Origin: Clostridiales bacterium UBA4706
GTDB taxonomy: Bacteria > Bacillota > Clostridia > Oscillospirales > Oscillospiraceae
Assembly: GCA_002404605.1 (NCBI GenBank)
Contig: DHKA01000065.1
Location: 11,997 to 34,452 of the forward strand
Length of the DNA: 22,456 bases
Direction: 5' to 3'
This document shows, piece by piece, positions 1-7,351 of this stretch. Position 1 is the stretch's first letter. Each line of letters begins with the position of its first letter. Under the pieces are notes generated by a model that searched no databases, was not told the origin of the DNA, and saw only the letters and a program-made list of their open reading frames with translations. The translations under genes were made by a program, and so were the position numbers.

Positions 1-501
1 ACGCCGATGATGGTGCAGCTCTACATCATTTTCTACGGTCTTTTCAGCGTGATCAAGATCCCCTCGGTCGTGATTCTGGGCTTCATCGATCTCTCCCGCT
101 TCATTCCCGGCGTGGTGGCGCTCGCGCTCAACTCCTCGGCGTATGTTGCGGAGATCATCCGTGCGGGCATTCTTGCCGTGGACGGCGGACAGAACGAGGC
201 GGCGCGCTCGCTCGGTCTCAGCTCGTGGCAGAGCATGAAGCTCGTTGTGCTGCCGCAGGCGATCAAGAACATCCTCCCCGCGCTCGCCAACGAGCTCGTC
301 ACGATGGTGAAGGAATCGTCCATCTGCTCGGTGCTCGGCATGACGGAGCTCATCTGGGGCGCCAAGACCGTTGCGACGACGACGTACAAGACGCTCTCGC
401 CGTACGTTCTTGCAGCGCTCGTGTACTTCGTCATCAACTACCCGGCCAGCAAGGCCATCGAAGCGATCGAAAGGAGAATGCGCCGTGGCGACAGGATCTG
501 A
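1..501 (+). CDS. Polar amino-acid ABC transporter permease (5' truncated by window edge)
   Basis: Membrane permease of the HisM/GlnP type, which forms the inner-membrane channel of an importer for a polar amino acid. The reading frame is open from base 1, so the true start lies outside the window; 166 residues are visible. The cytoplasmic coupling loop of this family is clear: an EAA-type motif (NEAARSLGLSSWQ, then LPQAIKNILPALANE) that docks on the ATPase. Hydrophobic segments lie on both sides of it (YIIFYGLFSVI near the start, YVLAALVYFVINYPAS near the end). The stop overlaps the next gene by 17 bases, so the two are translationally coupled. The substrate cannot be read from the sequence; the binding protein is presumably upstream, outside the window. 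Confidence 0.93.
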   Translation, partial: TPMMVQLYIIFYGLFSVIKIPSVVILGFIDLSRFIPGVVALALNSSAYVAEIIRAGILAVDGGQNEAARSLGLSSWQSMKLVVLPQAIKNILPALANELVTMVKESSICSVLGMTELIWGAKTVATTTYKTLSPYVLAALVYFVINYPASKAIEAIERRMRRGDRI

Positions 502-1228
502 ACTTATCCGCGTGGATAGCGTGACCAAAAAATTCAAGGGCGGCGTCACAGCGCTCAACGAGTGCTCGCTCAGCATTTCGCGCGGCGAGGTCGTGGCGAT
601 CATCGGGCCGTCCGGCAGCGGCAAATCCACGCTGCTCCGGTGTCTCAACCTGCTGGAAACGCCGACCTCCGGCCACATTTATTTTGACGGTGTGGACATC
701 ACCGACAAGAAGGTGGACATCAACCTGCACCGCCGCAAAATGGGCATGGTGTTCCAGCATTTCAATCTTTTCCCCCACAAGACCGTGATGCAGAACATCA
801 CGCTCGCGCCCGTCACGCTCAAGCTCAAGACCGAGGACAAGGCAAAAAAGCGCGGCATGGAGCTTCTGGAGCGCATCGGTCTTGCGGACAAAGCGAACGA
901 ATATCCGAACATGCTCTCCGGCGGACAGAAGCAGCGCATTGCGATCGTCCGCGCGCTGTGCATGGAGCCGGACGTGATGCTCTTTGACGAGCCGACGAGC
1001 GCGCTCGACCCCGAAATGGTCGGCGAGGTGCTCGATCTCATGCGCCAGCTCGCCGCCGACGGCATGACCATGGCGGTCGTAACGCACGAGATGGGCTTTG
1101 CCCGCGAGGTGGCGAGCCGCGTCATCTTCATGGACGGCGGTGCGATCCTCGAAGAGAACACGCCCTCCGAGCTTTTCGACCATCCGCAGAATCCCCGTAC
1201 GCAGACGTTCCTCTCGAAAGTGCTGTAA
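485..1228 (+). CDS. Polar amino-acid ABC transporter ATP-binding protein (GlnQ/HisP type)
   Basis: ATPase that drives the preceding permease. 247 residues, the usual length of GlnQ-type subunits. Walker A is GPSGSGKST at residues 41-49, the Q-loop Gln is about residue 91, the signature LSGGQKQR is at 144-151, Walker B plus D-loop (VMLFDEPTSALDPE) runs from 164 to 177, and the switch His is residue 201 (VVTHEMGF). The open frame extends upstream to 371, but that stretch is the permease read in another frame. The GTG at 485 has an AAAGGAG Shine-Dalgarno at 470-476 and gives the standard N-terminus, so it was chosen. It overlaps the permease end by 17 bases. A strong terminator follows the stop. 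Confidence 0.94.
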   Translation: MATGSELIRVDSVTKKFKGGVTALNECSLSISRGEVVAIIGPSGSGKSTLLRCLNLLETPTSGHIYFDGVDITDKKVDINLHRRKMGMVFQHFNLFPHKTVMQNITLAPVTLKLKTEDKAKKRGMELLERIGLADKANEYPNMLSGGQKQRIAIVRALCMEPDVMLFDEPTSALDPEMVGEVLDLMRQLAADGMTMAVVTHEMGFAREVASRVIFMDGGAILEENTPSELFDHPQNPRTQTFLSKVL

Positions 1229-1251
1229 TGCCCTCATCCAATAAACGTTGA

Positions 1252-1290
1252 CCGCTCCGAAGAAAATTCTTCGGGGCGGCTTTCTTTTTC
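1252..1290 (+). terminator. Rho-independent terminator of the ABC importer operon
   Basis: Thirteen-base-pair stem (1252-1264 with 1267-1279, one G-U pair, 2-base gap at the tip so the real loop opens by one or two pairs) followed by a T-rich run CTTTCTTTTTC at 1280-1290. It separates the importer from the polyphosphate module. Confidence 0.9.
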
Positions 1291-1347
1291 AGGCCGGTTT
1301 CAGGGAATCCCTGTATAGTAGCGCCATCAAAGCAAAGGAGACCCACC

Positions 1348-2067
1348 ATGAGCGCATATACTTTTGAACGGCGGGAACTCAAATACCGTATCACAGACAC
1401 ACAGCGCGCAGCGCTCGAAGCCGCGTTCAGCGCGCGGATGCTCCCGGATGAGCATGGCGAGAGCACCATCTGCAATATATATTACGATACGCCCGATTAC
1501 CGGCTCATCCGCGCCTCGCTCGAAAAGCCGGCGTACAAGGAAAAGCTGCGGCTGCGCAGCTACGGCGCAGCCGCCCCCGGCAGCGAGGTGTTTCTCGAGC
1601 TCAAAAAGAAATATAAGGGCATCGTCTACAAGCGGCGCATCTCGCTGCCGGAGGACGCCGCCGGGGAATTTATTGCCGGGCGCGCCCCGCTCGGCGAGCA
1701 CGGGCAGATCGGGCGAGAGATCGAATACTTTGCCGCTTTCTACGCTCCCCTCCTTCCGGCGGTACACCTTTCCTACGAGCGCAGCGCGTGGTTCTCGCGC
1801 TCCGGCCGCGACCTTCGCGTCACGTTCGACAGGAACATCCGTTTCCGGCAGGAGGATGTATCGCTCACTCTCCCCGCCGGAGGGCAGCGCATTCTGCCCG
1901 AGGGCGAATCGCTCATGGAGATCAAGGCCGCGGCTGCTCTCCCGCTCTGGCTTACGGCGCAGCTCGATGCGCTCGGCATTTTCCAGAGCACCTTTTCCAA
2001 ATACGGCGAAGCCTACAAAACCATTCTCGCCGGGACACAAAAAACGTTTGGAGGTAAAACGGCATGA
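1348..2067 (+). CDS. VTC-domain polyphosphate polymerase-like protein
   Basis: 239-residue soluble protein of the VTC domain family. In yeast, Vtc4 of this fold makes inorganic polyphosphate from ATP inside a positively charged tunnel. Visible family features are an N-terminal ERRELKYRI strand, the IYYDTPDY motif around residue 45, KEKLRLRSY around residue 70, and FLELKKKYKGIVYKRR around residues 86-101. These alternating Arg/Lys residues line the tunnel in characterised members. The start at 1348 has an AAAGGAG site at 1334-1340. The 3' end overlaps the DUF4956 gene by 4 bases (ATGA), a pairing common in Clostridia. A TATAGT at 1314-1319 could be a -10, but I see no convincing -35. Polymerase activity is inferred from the fold only. 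Confidence 0.88.
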   Translation: MSAYTFERRELKYRITDTQRAALEAAFSARMLPDEHGESTICNIYYDTPDYRLIRASLEKPAYKEKLRLRSYGAAAPGSEVFLELKKKYKGIVYKRRISLPEDAAGEFIAGRAPLGEHGQIGREIEYFAAFYAPLLPAVHLSYERSAWFSRSGRDLRVTFDRNIRFRQEDVSLTLPAGGQRILPEGESLMEIKAAAALPLWLTAQLDALGIFQSTFSKYGEAYKTILAGTQKTFGGKTA

Positions 2068-2750
2068 CGACTTCGGTCTTTGCAAGCATTCTCTCGTCCG
2101 GCGCGCTCACCGCCGGGCAGTTTCTTCTCCTCTTCGCCGCGGCGATCGCACTGGGGCTCATCATTGCGCTCGTGTACTCGCGCTGCGGCGACTGCACCAA
2201 GAGCTTTGCCGTCACGCTCGCGCTGCTGCCGGGCATCGTGTGCGTTGTGATACTGATGGTCAGCGGCAGCATCGGCGCGGGCGTTGCGGTCGCGGGTACG
2301 TTCTCGCTCGTGCGTTTCCGCTCCGCGCCCGGCACGGCGCGGGAGATCCTCGCTGTGTTTCTTGCCATGGCGGCGGGCCTTGCCTGCGGCATGGGCTGCA
2401 TCGCAGTTGCGGCGGTGTTTACACTTCTTGTATGCCTTCTCTACGCGCTGCTTTCCCGCTCGCGCTTCGGTGAGGAGAAAAACGGCGACAGGCACCGGAC
2501 GATGCACATCACCGTGCCGGAATCGCTCGAATATGCCGGGGCGTTTGACGACATTTTCGATACCTACACCGAGAGCCGCCGCCTTATGCGCGTCAAGACC
2601 ACCAGTCTCGGCAGTCTCAACCGGCTCACCTACGATATCATGCTCCGCCGTGCCGGAGAGGAGAAGGCGTTCATCGACGCGCTCCGCTGCCGAAACGGGA
2701 ATCTGGAGATCAGTCTCACGCAGCACGCCGCCGAGGGCTGCGAGCTGTAA
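2064..2750 (+). CDS. DUF4956 domain-containing membrane protein
   Basis: 228 residues with an N-terminal membrane half and a soluble C-terminal half. Hydrophobic segments are about residues 17-38, 50-68, 70-80 and 94-128. The conserved core SIGAGVAVAGTFSLVRFRSAPGTAREI lies between the third and fourth; this Gly/Ala-rich stretch followed by VRFRS is the hallmark of DUF4956. The last 95 residues (from about SRFGEEKNG) look like a ferredoxin-like cytosolic domain. The start overlaps the VTC gene stop by four bases and an AAAACGTTTGGAGG stretch provides the ribosome site. Because DUF4956 proteins so often follow VTC proteins, it is a plausible membrane partner of the polymerase; the biochemical role is unknown. 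Confidence 0.87.
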   Translation: MTTSVFASILSSGALTAGQFLLLFAAAIALGLIIALVYSRCGDCTKSFAVTLALLPGIVCVVILMVSGSIGAGVAVAGTFSLVRFRSAPGTAREILAVFLAMAAGLACGMGCIAVAAVFTLLVCLLYALLSRSRFGEEKNGDRHRTMHITVPESLEYAGAFDDIFDTYTESRRLMRVKTTSLGSLNRLTYDIMLRRAGEEKAFIDALRCRNGNLEISLTQHAAEGCEL

Positions 2751-2769
2751 GGAAAGGAGATCATCGCCC

Positions 2770-4356
2770 ATGAAAAAGGTACTTTCTATGATACTGGCCC
2801 TTGCGCTCTGTCTCTCGCTCGCCGGCTGCGGCAGCGCCGAGGCCGCGAGTGACGGCAACACCTCCAGTGCCGTCTCCGCCGCGGACAGTACCGCCGCGGC
2901 GTCGGAGATCGAACTTCTCGCCGCCGAAGCGGAGGCCGAGGAGGATGTGGAAACGACCGTCACGGTCACGCTATCGGACGGCGCGTCCAAAGCTGACGGC
3001 GCGGGCGTCACCGTCTCCGGCGATACGGTCACCATCACCGCCGGGGGAAGCTACCGCGTGACCGGCACGCTCACAAACGGGCAGATCGTCGTGAACGCGC
3101 CGGAGGAAAAGGTCGTCCTCGCGCTCGGCGGCGCTTCCGTCACCTGCGAGAACAGCGCCGCCCTTTACGTGGTCAAGGCGAAAAAGGTCATACTCTCGCT
3201 CGTCTCCGGCAGCGAAAACGCTCTCTCCTCCACGGGCGAATACATTCAGACCGACGACAACACCGTGGACGCCGCGATCTTCTCCAAGGACGATCTCACG
3301 ATCAAGGGAAGCGGCTCTCTCGCCGTTTCCTCCAAGACCGGCCACGGCATCGTCTCCAAGGACGAGCTGAAGGTCAAGAGCGGTACAGTCACCGTCACAG
3401 CGGAGAAAAAGGGTCTGGCGGCCAACGATCTCGTGGAGATCACCGGCGGCGATATCACCATCGCGAGCGGCAAACACGGCATTCACTGCGACGAAGCGCT
3501 CACGATCTCTCACGGCACGGTAAACATCACGAAATCCTTCGAAGGATCGGAAGCCAAGACCATTGAAATTTCCGGCGGGAATATTTCTATCGCCGCGAGC
3601 GACGACGGGTTGAACGCTACCGACTCTGCTTCCGGCACAGAGGCGGACGGATGGGGCTGGGGATTCGGCGGCATGGACGAAGCGCAGGAAGGCGTCTATA
3701 TCCTCATATCCGGCGGAAAGCTCACCGTGAACGTCTCGGGCGACGGCCTCGACTCCAACGGTGATCTCACGATCACCGGCGGCGAGATCTATGTGAGCGG
3801 CCCGACGAGCGACGGCGACGGCGCGTTCGACTGCGCCGGAACAGGCACGATCGCCGGCGGTACGATCATCGCCGCGGGCTCGTCCGGCATGACGCAGAGT
3901 CTCTCGTCCGATACGCAGGGCGTGATGCTGCTCACGCTTTCCGGCAAGCAGGACGCCGGAAGCAGCGTGACGATCAAGGACGCGGACGGCGCGGTACTTG
4001 CCTCGTTCACGCCGGAGAAGGCGTACAGTTCGGTCGTCATCAGCGCGCCGGGCACGGAAAGCGGCGGGACGTACACCGTTACCTGCGGCAGCGAGAGCCG
4101 GAGCGTCACGCTGGAGGGTTATACCTACTCCGAAGGCGGCTTCAACGGCGGCTTCGGCGGCGGAACGCCCGGCAGCATGGAAGGCGGGTTTGGCGGCGGC
4201 CGCCCGGGGGCCGATTTCAGCGGCGAGCGTCCGGACGGAACGCCTCCCTCCGATTTTGGCGGAGAGTTCCCCGACGGAACCCCTCCCTCCGGTTTTGACA
4301 GCGGTAAACCGAACGGCACGCCGCCCGCCGGATCCTCCGGCGGCTCGATCACATAA
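2770..4356 (+). CDS. Secreted lipoprotein, carbohydrate-binding domain-containing (DUF4353-like)
   Basis: 528-residue lipoprotein. The signal peptide ends in a lipobox (SLAGC) with the lipidated Cys at residue 20, so it should be anchored on the outer face of the membrane. Residues about 60-430 are a repetitive beta structure: many short Gly/Asp-rich turns (ISGGNISI, ITGGDITI, ISGGKLTV, ITGGEIYV) spaced by 20-30 residues, typical of the right-handed beta-helix-like domain annotated as carbohydrate-binding domain-containing (DUF4353). The last 75 residues are a Gly/Pro/Phe-rich tail with GGFGGG and DGTPPSDFGG/NGTPPAG repeats, probably disordered and wall-spanning. The start was set by GGAAAGGAGA at 2751-2760; the frame is open upstream but that is DUF4956 in another frame. 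It is the last gene of the VTC/DUF4956 operon and ends at a terminator. The ligand is unknown. Confidence 0.85.
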   Translation: MKKVLSMILALALCLSLAGCGSAEAASDGNTSSAVSAADSTAAASEIELLAAEAEAEEDVETTVTVTLSDGASKADGAGVTVSGDTVTITAGGSYRVTGTLTNGQIVVNAPEEKVVLALGGASVTCENSAALYVVKAKKVILSLVSGSENALSSTGEYIQTDDNTVDAAIFSKDDLTIKGSGSLAVSSKTGHGIVSKDELKVKSGTVTVTAEKKGLAANDLVEITGGDITIASGKHGIHCDEALTISHGTVNITKSFEGSEAKTIEISGGNISIAASDDGLNATDSASGTEADGWGWGFGGMDEAQEGVYILISGGKLTVNVSGDGLDSNGDLTITGGEIYVSGPTSDGDGAFDCAGTGTIAGGTIIAAGSSGMTQSLSSDTQGVMLLTLSGKQDAGSSVTIKDADGAVLASFTPEKAYSSVVISAPGTESGGTYTVTCGSESRSVTLEGYTYSEGGFNGGFGGGTPGSMEGGFGGGRPGADFSGERPDGTPPSDFGGEFPDGTPPSGFDSGKPNGTPPAGSSGGSIT

Positions 4357-4369
4357 GTGCAGATATGCA

Positions 4370-4422
4370 AATCCCCTCCGGTTTTTGGGCGATCCGAAAA
4401 CCGGAGGGGATTCTTTGTTTTC
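4370..4422 (+). terminator. Terminator of the VTC-DUF4956-lipoprotein operon
   Basis: Perfect 16-bp stem (4370-4385 with 4397-4412) with an 11-base loop, followed by CTTTGTTTTC. The A-run on the 5' arm gives a T-run on the other strand too, so it may also stop the convergent XRE gene. Confidence 0.93.
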
Positions 4423-4431
4423 TGCAAGCGG

Positions 4432-4758
4432 TCATTTTCCTTCCGCCGTTGTACTGTCGGCTTGAGCGCTCAACACCAGCAAATCTGTGATCACGTCCTG
4501 GAGAAGGGGCAAATATTTGTCATTGATCCGATGAATCTGGTTTGCCAATACATCGTCTTTTGTCCGCTCCTCTCCGTACAAAACGTAATCCGCTGACAGT
4601 CCAAGCACACTGCATATCTTCATAAGCATTTTCACCGAAATGCCCGTCCTCCCTCTTTCCACTTCTGCCATATAGGAAACGCTGACATCCAGCAGCTCAG
4701 CAAATTTTTCTCTGGTATACCCCATATTCTCCCGAGCTTTTCGAATCCTCATATACAT
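4432..4758 (-). CDS. XRE-family helix-turn-helix transcriptional regulator
   Basis: 108-residue Cro/CI-type DNA-binding protein. The HTH occupies about residues 4-60: RKARENMGYTREKFAELLD (helices 1-2) then SVSYMAEVERGRTGISVKML (recognition helix and following helix), ending in the classic LGLSADYVLYG. The C-terminal 40 residues are helical and likely mediate dimerisation. The open frame begins at a GTG (4770), but a GAGGTGG ribosome site at 4766-4772 overlaps that codon and sits six bases before the ATG at 4758, so the ATG was chosen; another ATG at 4752 is less well spaced. It is transcribed divergently from the zinc-ribbon gene, and palindromic DNA lies between them, so local repression or autoregulation is likely. 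Confidence 0.88.
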   Translation of the reverse strand: MYMRIRKARENMGYTREKFAELLDVSVSYMAEVERGRTGISVKMLMKICSVLGLSADYVLYGEERTKDDVLANQIHRINDKYLPLLQDVITDLLVLSAQADSTTAEGK

Positions 4759-4802
4759 ATATACTGCCACCTCAACAGTTAGTATGGGTGATAGTGTTTT
4801 TA

Positions 4803-4835
4803 TTTAACATCAATTGACATTGTATGTTAAACATA
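4803..4835. promoter_or_regulatory. Operator-like inverted repeats between divergent genes
   Basis: TTTAACAT (4803-4810) and ATGTTAAA (4824-4831) form a perfect inverted repeat with a 13-base spacer. The right arm is itself part of a 13-base palindrome, TATGTTAAACATA (4823-4835). These repeats overlap and follow the TTGACA of the promoter of the next gene, so a bound XRE protein would block it. Binding by the neighbouring regulator is inference from position. Confidence 0.55.
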
Positions 4836-4842
4836 TTGTATT
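4814..4842 (+). promoter_or_regulatory. Sigma-A type promoter for the zinc-ribbon/DUF4352 gene
   Basis: Consensus -35 TTGACA (4814-4819), 17-base spacer, -10 TGTATT (4837-4842, four of six consensus bases). It lies 65 bases upstream of the ATG and is interleaved with the palindromes above. Confidence 0.6.
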
Positions 4843-4906
4843 TATTGATATCGCGTGGTATTATTGCAGTAGTTTCCTTGAAAGAGATGAAATGGAGGAA
4901 AAGCGA

Positions 4907-5560
4907 ATGTCAAAAGTCAAGATCGTTCAATGTAAGGTCTGCGGTGCCGAAATCGCATCCAACGCAAAAACCTGCCCACATTGCGGAGCTAAAAACAAGA
5001 AAAAGCGCCCCGTCCTTTTTATTCTTATTGGTGTCATCGTGTTTTTTGCAATCATAAGCGGCATTTCCGGCGGCAGCGACTCTGAAAAAAACGGCAACAC
5101 GGCTTCTGATTCTCCGGCGGCAGCAGCATCAAAGTCAGCGGCGACTACTGCACCCGTCAAAACCGATTACGGTGTCGGCGAGCCTGCCGAAGAAAAGAAT
5201 ATAACAGTCACCCTCGTAAATGTAACTGAAAGTACCGGTTCCGCCTATAACCGCCCCACAGAGGGAAATGTTTTTCTCATTTGCGAATTTGAAATTGAAA
5301 ACGATTCTTCCAAAGAAATTTCCGTCAGCTCTCTGGTGAGCTTTGACGCCTATTGCGATGACTACGCCTGTAATTTCAGTTTGAACGCCTTACTGGAAAA
5401 GGGGAACAAAAACCAGTTGGACGGTACAGTTGCCGTCGGCAAAAAGTTTAACGGCGTCGTAGGCTATGAGGTTGCCGCCGACTGGAAAGAGTTCGAGATC
5501 CACTTCACACCCGACTTCTGGTTTGGAAAGGATATCATCTTTGTCACTAACCACGAGTGA
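4907..5560 (+). CDS. Zinc-ribbon, single-pass membrane protein with DUF4352 domain
   Basis: 217 residues. Domain order: a zinc ribbon with CxxC pairs at Cys9/Cys12 and Cys23/Cys26 (cytoplasmic), a Lys-rich stop-transfer stretch, one membrane helix at about 36-54, a Ser/Ala/Thr linker (57-85), and an extracellular immunoglobulin-like DUF4352 domain from about 88 to the end (ITVTLVNVTESTG, FLICEFEIENDS, then GVVGYEVAADWKEFEIHF). The start was fixed by GGAGG at 4894-4898, eight bases before the ATG; the frame is open further upstream, across the promoter. Zinc-ribbon plus DUF4352 architecture is widespread in Firmicutes without a defined role; a membrane sensor or surface protein is a guess. It ends before a hairpin at 5619-5654. 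Confidence 0.83.
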   Translation: MSKVKIVQCKVCGAEIASNAKTCPHCGAKNKKKRPVLFILIGVIVFFAIISGISGGSDSEKNGNTASDSPAAAASKSAATTAPVKTDYGVGEPAEEKNITVTLVNVTESTGSAYNRPTEGNVFLICEFEIENDSSKEISVSSLVSFDAYCDDYACNFSLNALLEKGNKNQLDGTVAVGKKFNGVVGYEVAADWKEFEIHFTPDFWFGKDIIFVTNHE

Positions 5561-5618
5561 CCGTTTTTCCCCCTATATTTGTTCGCAGTAAAGACCACCT
5601 GCCAAGTCAGTGATTGCC

Positions 5619-5658
5619 GAACAGCCGCAGCGGAGAAAACCGCTGCGGCTGTTCTTAT
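5619..5658 (+). terminator. Hairpin terminator after the DUF4352 gene
   Basis: Perfect 15-bp stem (5619-5633 with 5640-5654) with a 6-base loop AGAAAA. The trailing T-run is short (TTCTTAT), so termination efficiency is uncertain. It also lies just beyond the end of the convergent CPBP gene. Confidence 0.7.
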
Positions 5659-5689
5659 GCCTTAACCAAAAGGTATTGCGTGATCGGAA

Positions 5690-6289
5690 TTATATCAGAT
5701 ATCCCGCGAAATCCAAACAAGTATGAACCAGGATCGGCCAGCCTATGGAGCCGCTTTTTTCGTATATTGCCGAGAACAACAGCGCTCCGACAATGCCGCC
5801 GCCAAATTCGCTGAGTATGTCCGCAATCGTTCCGCCCTGGATCATATAACGGGAGTATCCATGGGCAAACCCGAACACCAGTCCGCCCAGAATGACAGAT
5901 ATCTTGAAATTAAACGTTTTTCGCAGCTCGTTATGCAAACAACCCCGAAAGACAAATTCCTCTCCGCATCCGACGACAATAAAGTAAAACAGAAATGCGT
6001 ATAACCGCTCCGGCAGGAGAATAGCCACCAATGCGGCGCATACGCCGATAGCTGCCCACGGTATCCACCTGCCTCTTCCGAAAGAGGCAACGTGAACATA
6101 CACCGCCGCAAATGGGATCAGCGCCGCGGCCTCCACTGCGTCGTATGCTATGCGCCTTTTGCTGTTGGAATTTGAAAGATCCTGTAATACGGCAAAAGGA
6201 AATTGTTTGGCAAATGCCGTTGAAGCCACGATATAAATCAAAACAATGATCACCGCAGCCATAGAGCGTCTGTAATACGCTTTATTCAA
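5690..6289 (-). CDS. CPBP-family intramembrane metalloprotease (Abi/CAAX-like)
   Basis: 199-residue polytopic membrane protein of the CPBP (type II CAAX prenyl endopeptidase-like) family. All catalytic motifs are present: Glu110-Glu111 with Arg115 in GEEFVFRG, His143 in FGFAHG, and His189 with Asp193 in ILVHTCLD. Membrane segments lie at about 10-27, 50-68, 77-92, 97-107, 128-145, 163-177 and 182-198. The start is a TTG at 6289: its GGAGGT site (6296-6301) is six bases away, with no better codon nearby. A strong promoter precedes it. Bacterial members are linked to bacteriocin immunity, peptide maturation or membrane-protein cleavage; nothing nearby identifies the substrate. Confidence 0.88.
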   Translation of the reverse strand: MNKAYYRRSMAAVIIVLIYIVASTAFAKQFPFAVLQDLSNSNSKRRIAYDAVEAAALIPFAAVYVHVASFGRGRWIPWAAIGVCAALVAILLPERLYAFLFYFIVVGCGEEFVFRGCLHNELRKTFNFKISVILGGLVFGFAHGYSRYMIQGGTIADILSEFGGGIVGALLFSAIYEKSGSIGWPILVHTCLDFAGYLI

Positions 6290-6333
6290 GCAAGTACCTC
6301 CCTCCTTCTTTACGACTTCATTGTGCCGCTGGG

Positions 6334-6362
6334 ATCATAACACATAGAGGAAACCTCTTCAA
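6334..6362 (-). promoter_or_regulatory. Sigma-A type promoter for the CPBP protease gene
   Basis: On the minus strand, -35 TTGAAG (6357-6362), 17-base spacer, -10 TATGAT (6334-6339). It sits about 45 bases upstream of the TTG start. Confidence 0.78.
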
Positions 6363-6399
6363 GGCAATGTGAATATTATAAATTCCTGTACATATGTGC

Positions 6400-6434
6400 G
6401 AAAACGGCGCGACCTTTTCGGTCACGCCGTTTTC
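6400..6434 (-). terminator. Terminator after the hslO operon
   Basis: Fifteen-base stem (6400-6414 with 6420-6434, one mismatch) and a 5-base loop. It lies just past the stop of the minus-strand membrane protein gene. Its outer end carries A- and T-runs, so it could act in either direction. Confidence 0.75.
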
Positions 6435-6451
6435 ATATAACAGTGGGGCTT

Positions 6452-7351
6452 TTATTCGCCGATGCGGTAGGCCCGGCCCTGTTCTTTGGCGACCTTGTGC
6501 GCATTGAGCGCCGCAGGGACTGCACCGATGGCCGAGAACAGATACAAGCTGATAAGATTTGCCGTATAGCTGTCGGTATCTACCAGCTCATGCATCCACG
6601 CGAACGCCTGACCGAAGGAGAGGTCCAACTCCTGCGTGGCCGTGATCGCAATGTCTACGCGGTTTCCGAGATATACCGCGGCAAGCATCACAACAACGCT
6701 CACGGCAATGCCCAGCGCGGAGAGTTTGCCCGCGCCGCGGCGGTAGCCGCCGATGGTGCAGTAGCCAAGCACTACGCCGGAGATCGCCGCCACATACCCG
6801 AGCTGGCCGATCAGCACGATCACCGCCGCGCCGATCACTCCGCCGATAAGCGCACCGAGAATGCCGCGGCCGATGTTCTCCGGGGTCTCCGCGCGGACGC
6901 GCTCGTTCTGTTCCGCCCGGCGGCTGACCTCGGCAAACAGCTCCGGCGCGAGAAGCTGCGGCACGCCGTTCGTCATGCAGCCGACCGTCGCGCCGACGGC
7001 GCGGGAGATCTCGCAGCAGTTTTCGTAGCCGTTGTTGTGCAGGTACGAAAGGAGTTCCGGCAGCAGCGTATGGATCTTTTCCGCGCAGGATCTCGCCGTG
7101 GCGCCTTTGCGGAGCGAAAACGTGACGCGCGGCCCCGCCGTTTTGCAGCCGGTCAGCTCCGGCCGCGCCTGGATAAGGTCACGGAAGCTCTCTTTGTCCG
7201 GGTCTTCCCCGCCGCGGAGAACGGAAACGATCAGCTCGTTCTTCTCCGTCCGCAGCAGGAACGTATATTCCCCGCGCGTGCCGCAGAACGTCGCGCCGTC
7301 GCGCGCCGCGATAAGCCCGTCCTGCTCGCGCAGCATATCCGCCAGCTTCAT
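6452..7351 (-). CDS. Uncharacterised membrane protein, translationally coupled to hslO
   Basis: 299 residues; I do not recognise a named family. The N-terminal half (about 1-155) is soluble and rich in charged residues, with a beta-type start (ATFCGTRGEYTFLLRTEKNELIVSVL). The C-terminal half has four hydrophobic segments at about 163-185, 187-203, 211-230 and 262-282; the first pair is Gly-rich (GRGILGALIGGVIGAAVIVLI) and separated by few residues. Its ATG overlaps the hslO stop by four bases (ATGA), and an AGGAGG site lies just upstream inside hslO, so the two are made together. That suggests a stress- or redox-linked membrane role, but this rests on position only. It ends before a terminator. 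Confidence 0.75.
   Translation of the reverse strand: MKLADMLREQDGLIAARDGATFCGTRGEYTFLLRTEKNELIVSVLRGGEDPDKESFRDLIQARPELTGCKTAGPRVTFSLRKGATARSCAEKIHTLLPELLSYLHNNGYENCCEISRAVGATVGCMTNGVPQLLAPELFAEVSRRAEQNERVRAETPENIGRGILGALIGGVIGAAVIVLIGQLGYVAAISGVVLGYCTIGGYRRGAGKLSALGIAVSVVVMLAAVYLGNRVDIAITATQELDLSFGQAFAWMHELVDTDSYTANLISLYLFSAIGAVPAALNAHKVAKEQGRAYRIGE

Noticed and set aside
1314..1319. TATAGT as a -10 for the VTC gene
   Set aside because: No -35 at acceptable spacing and no TGn extension; too weak to call a promoter.
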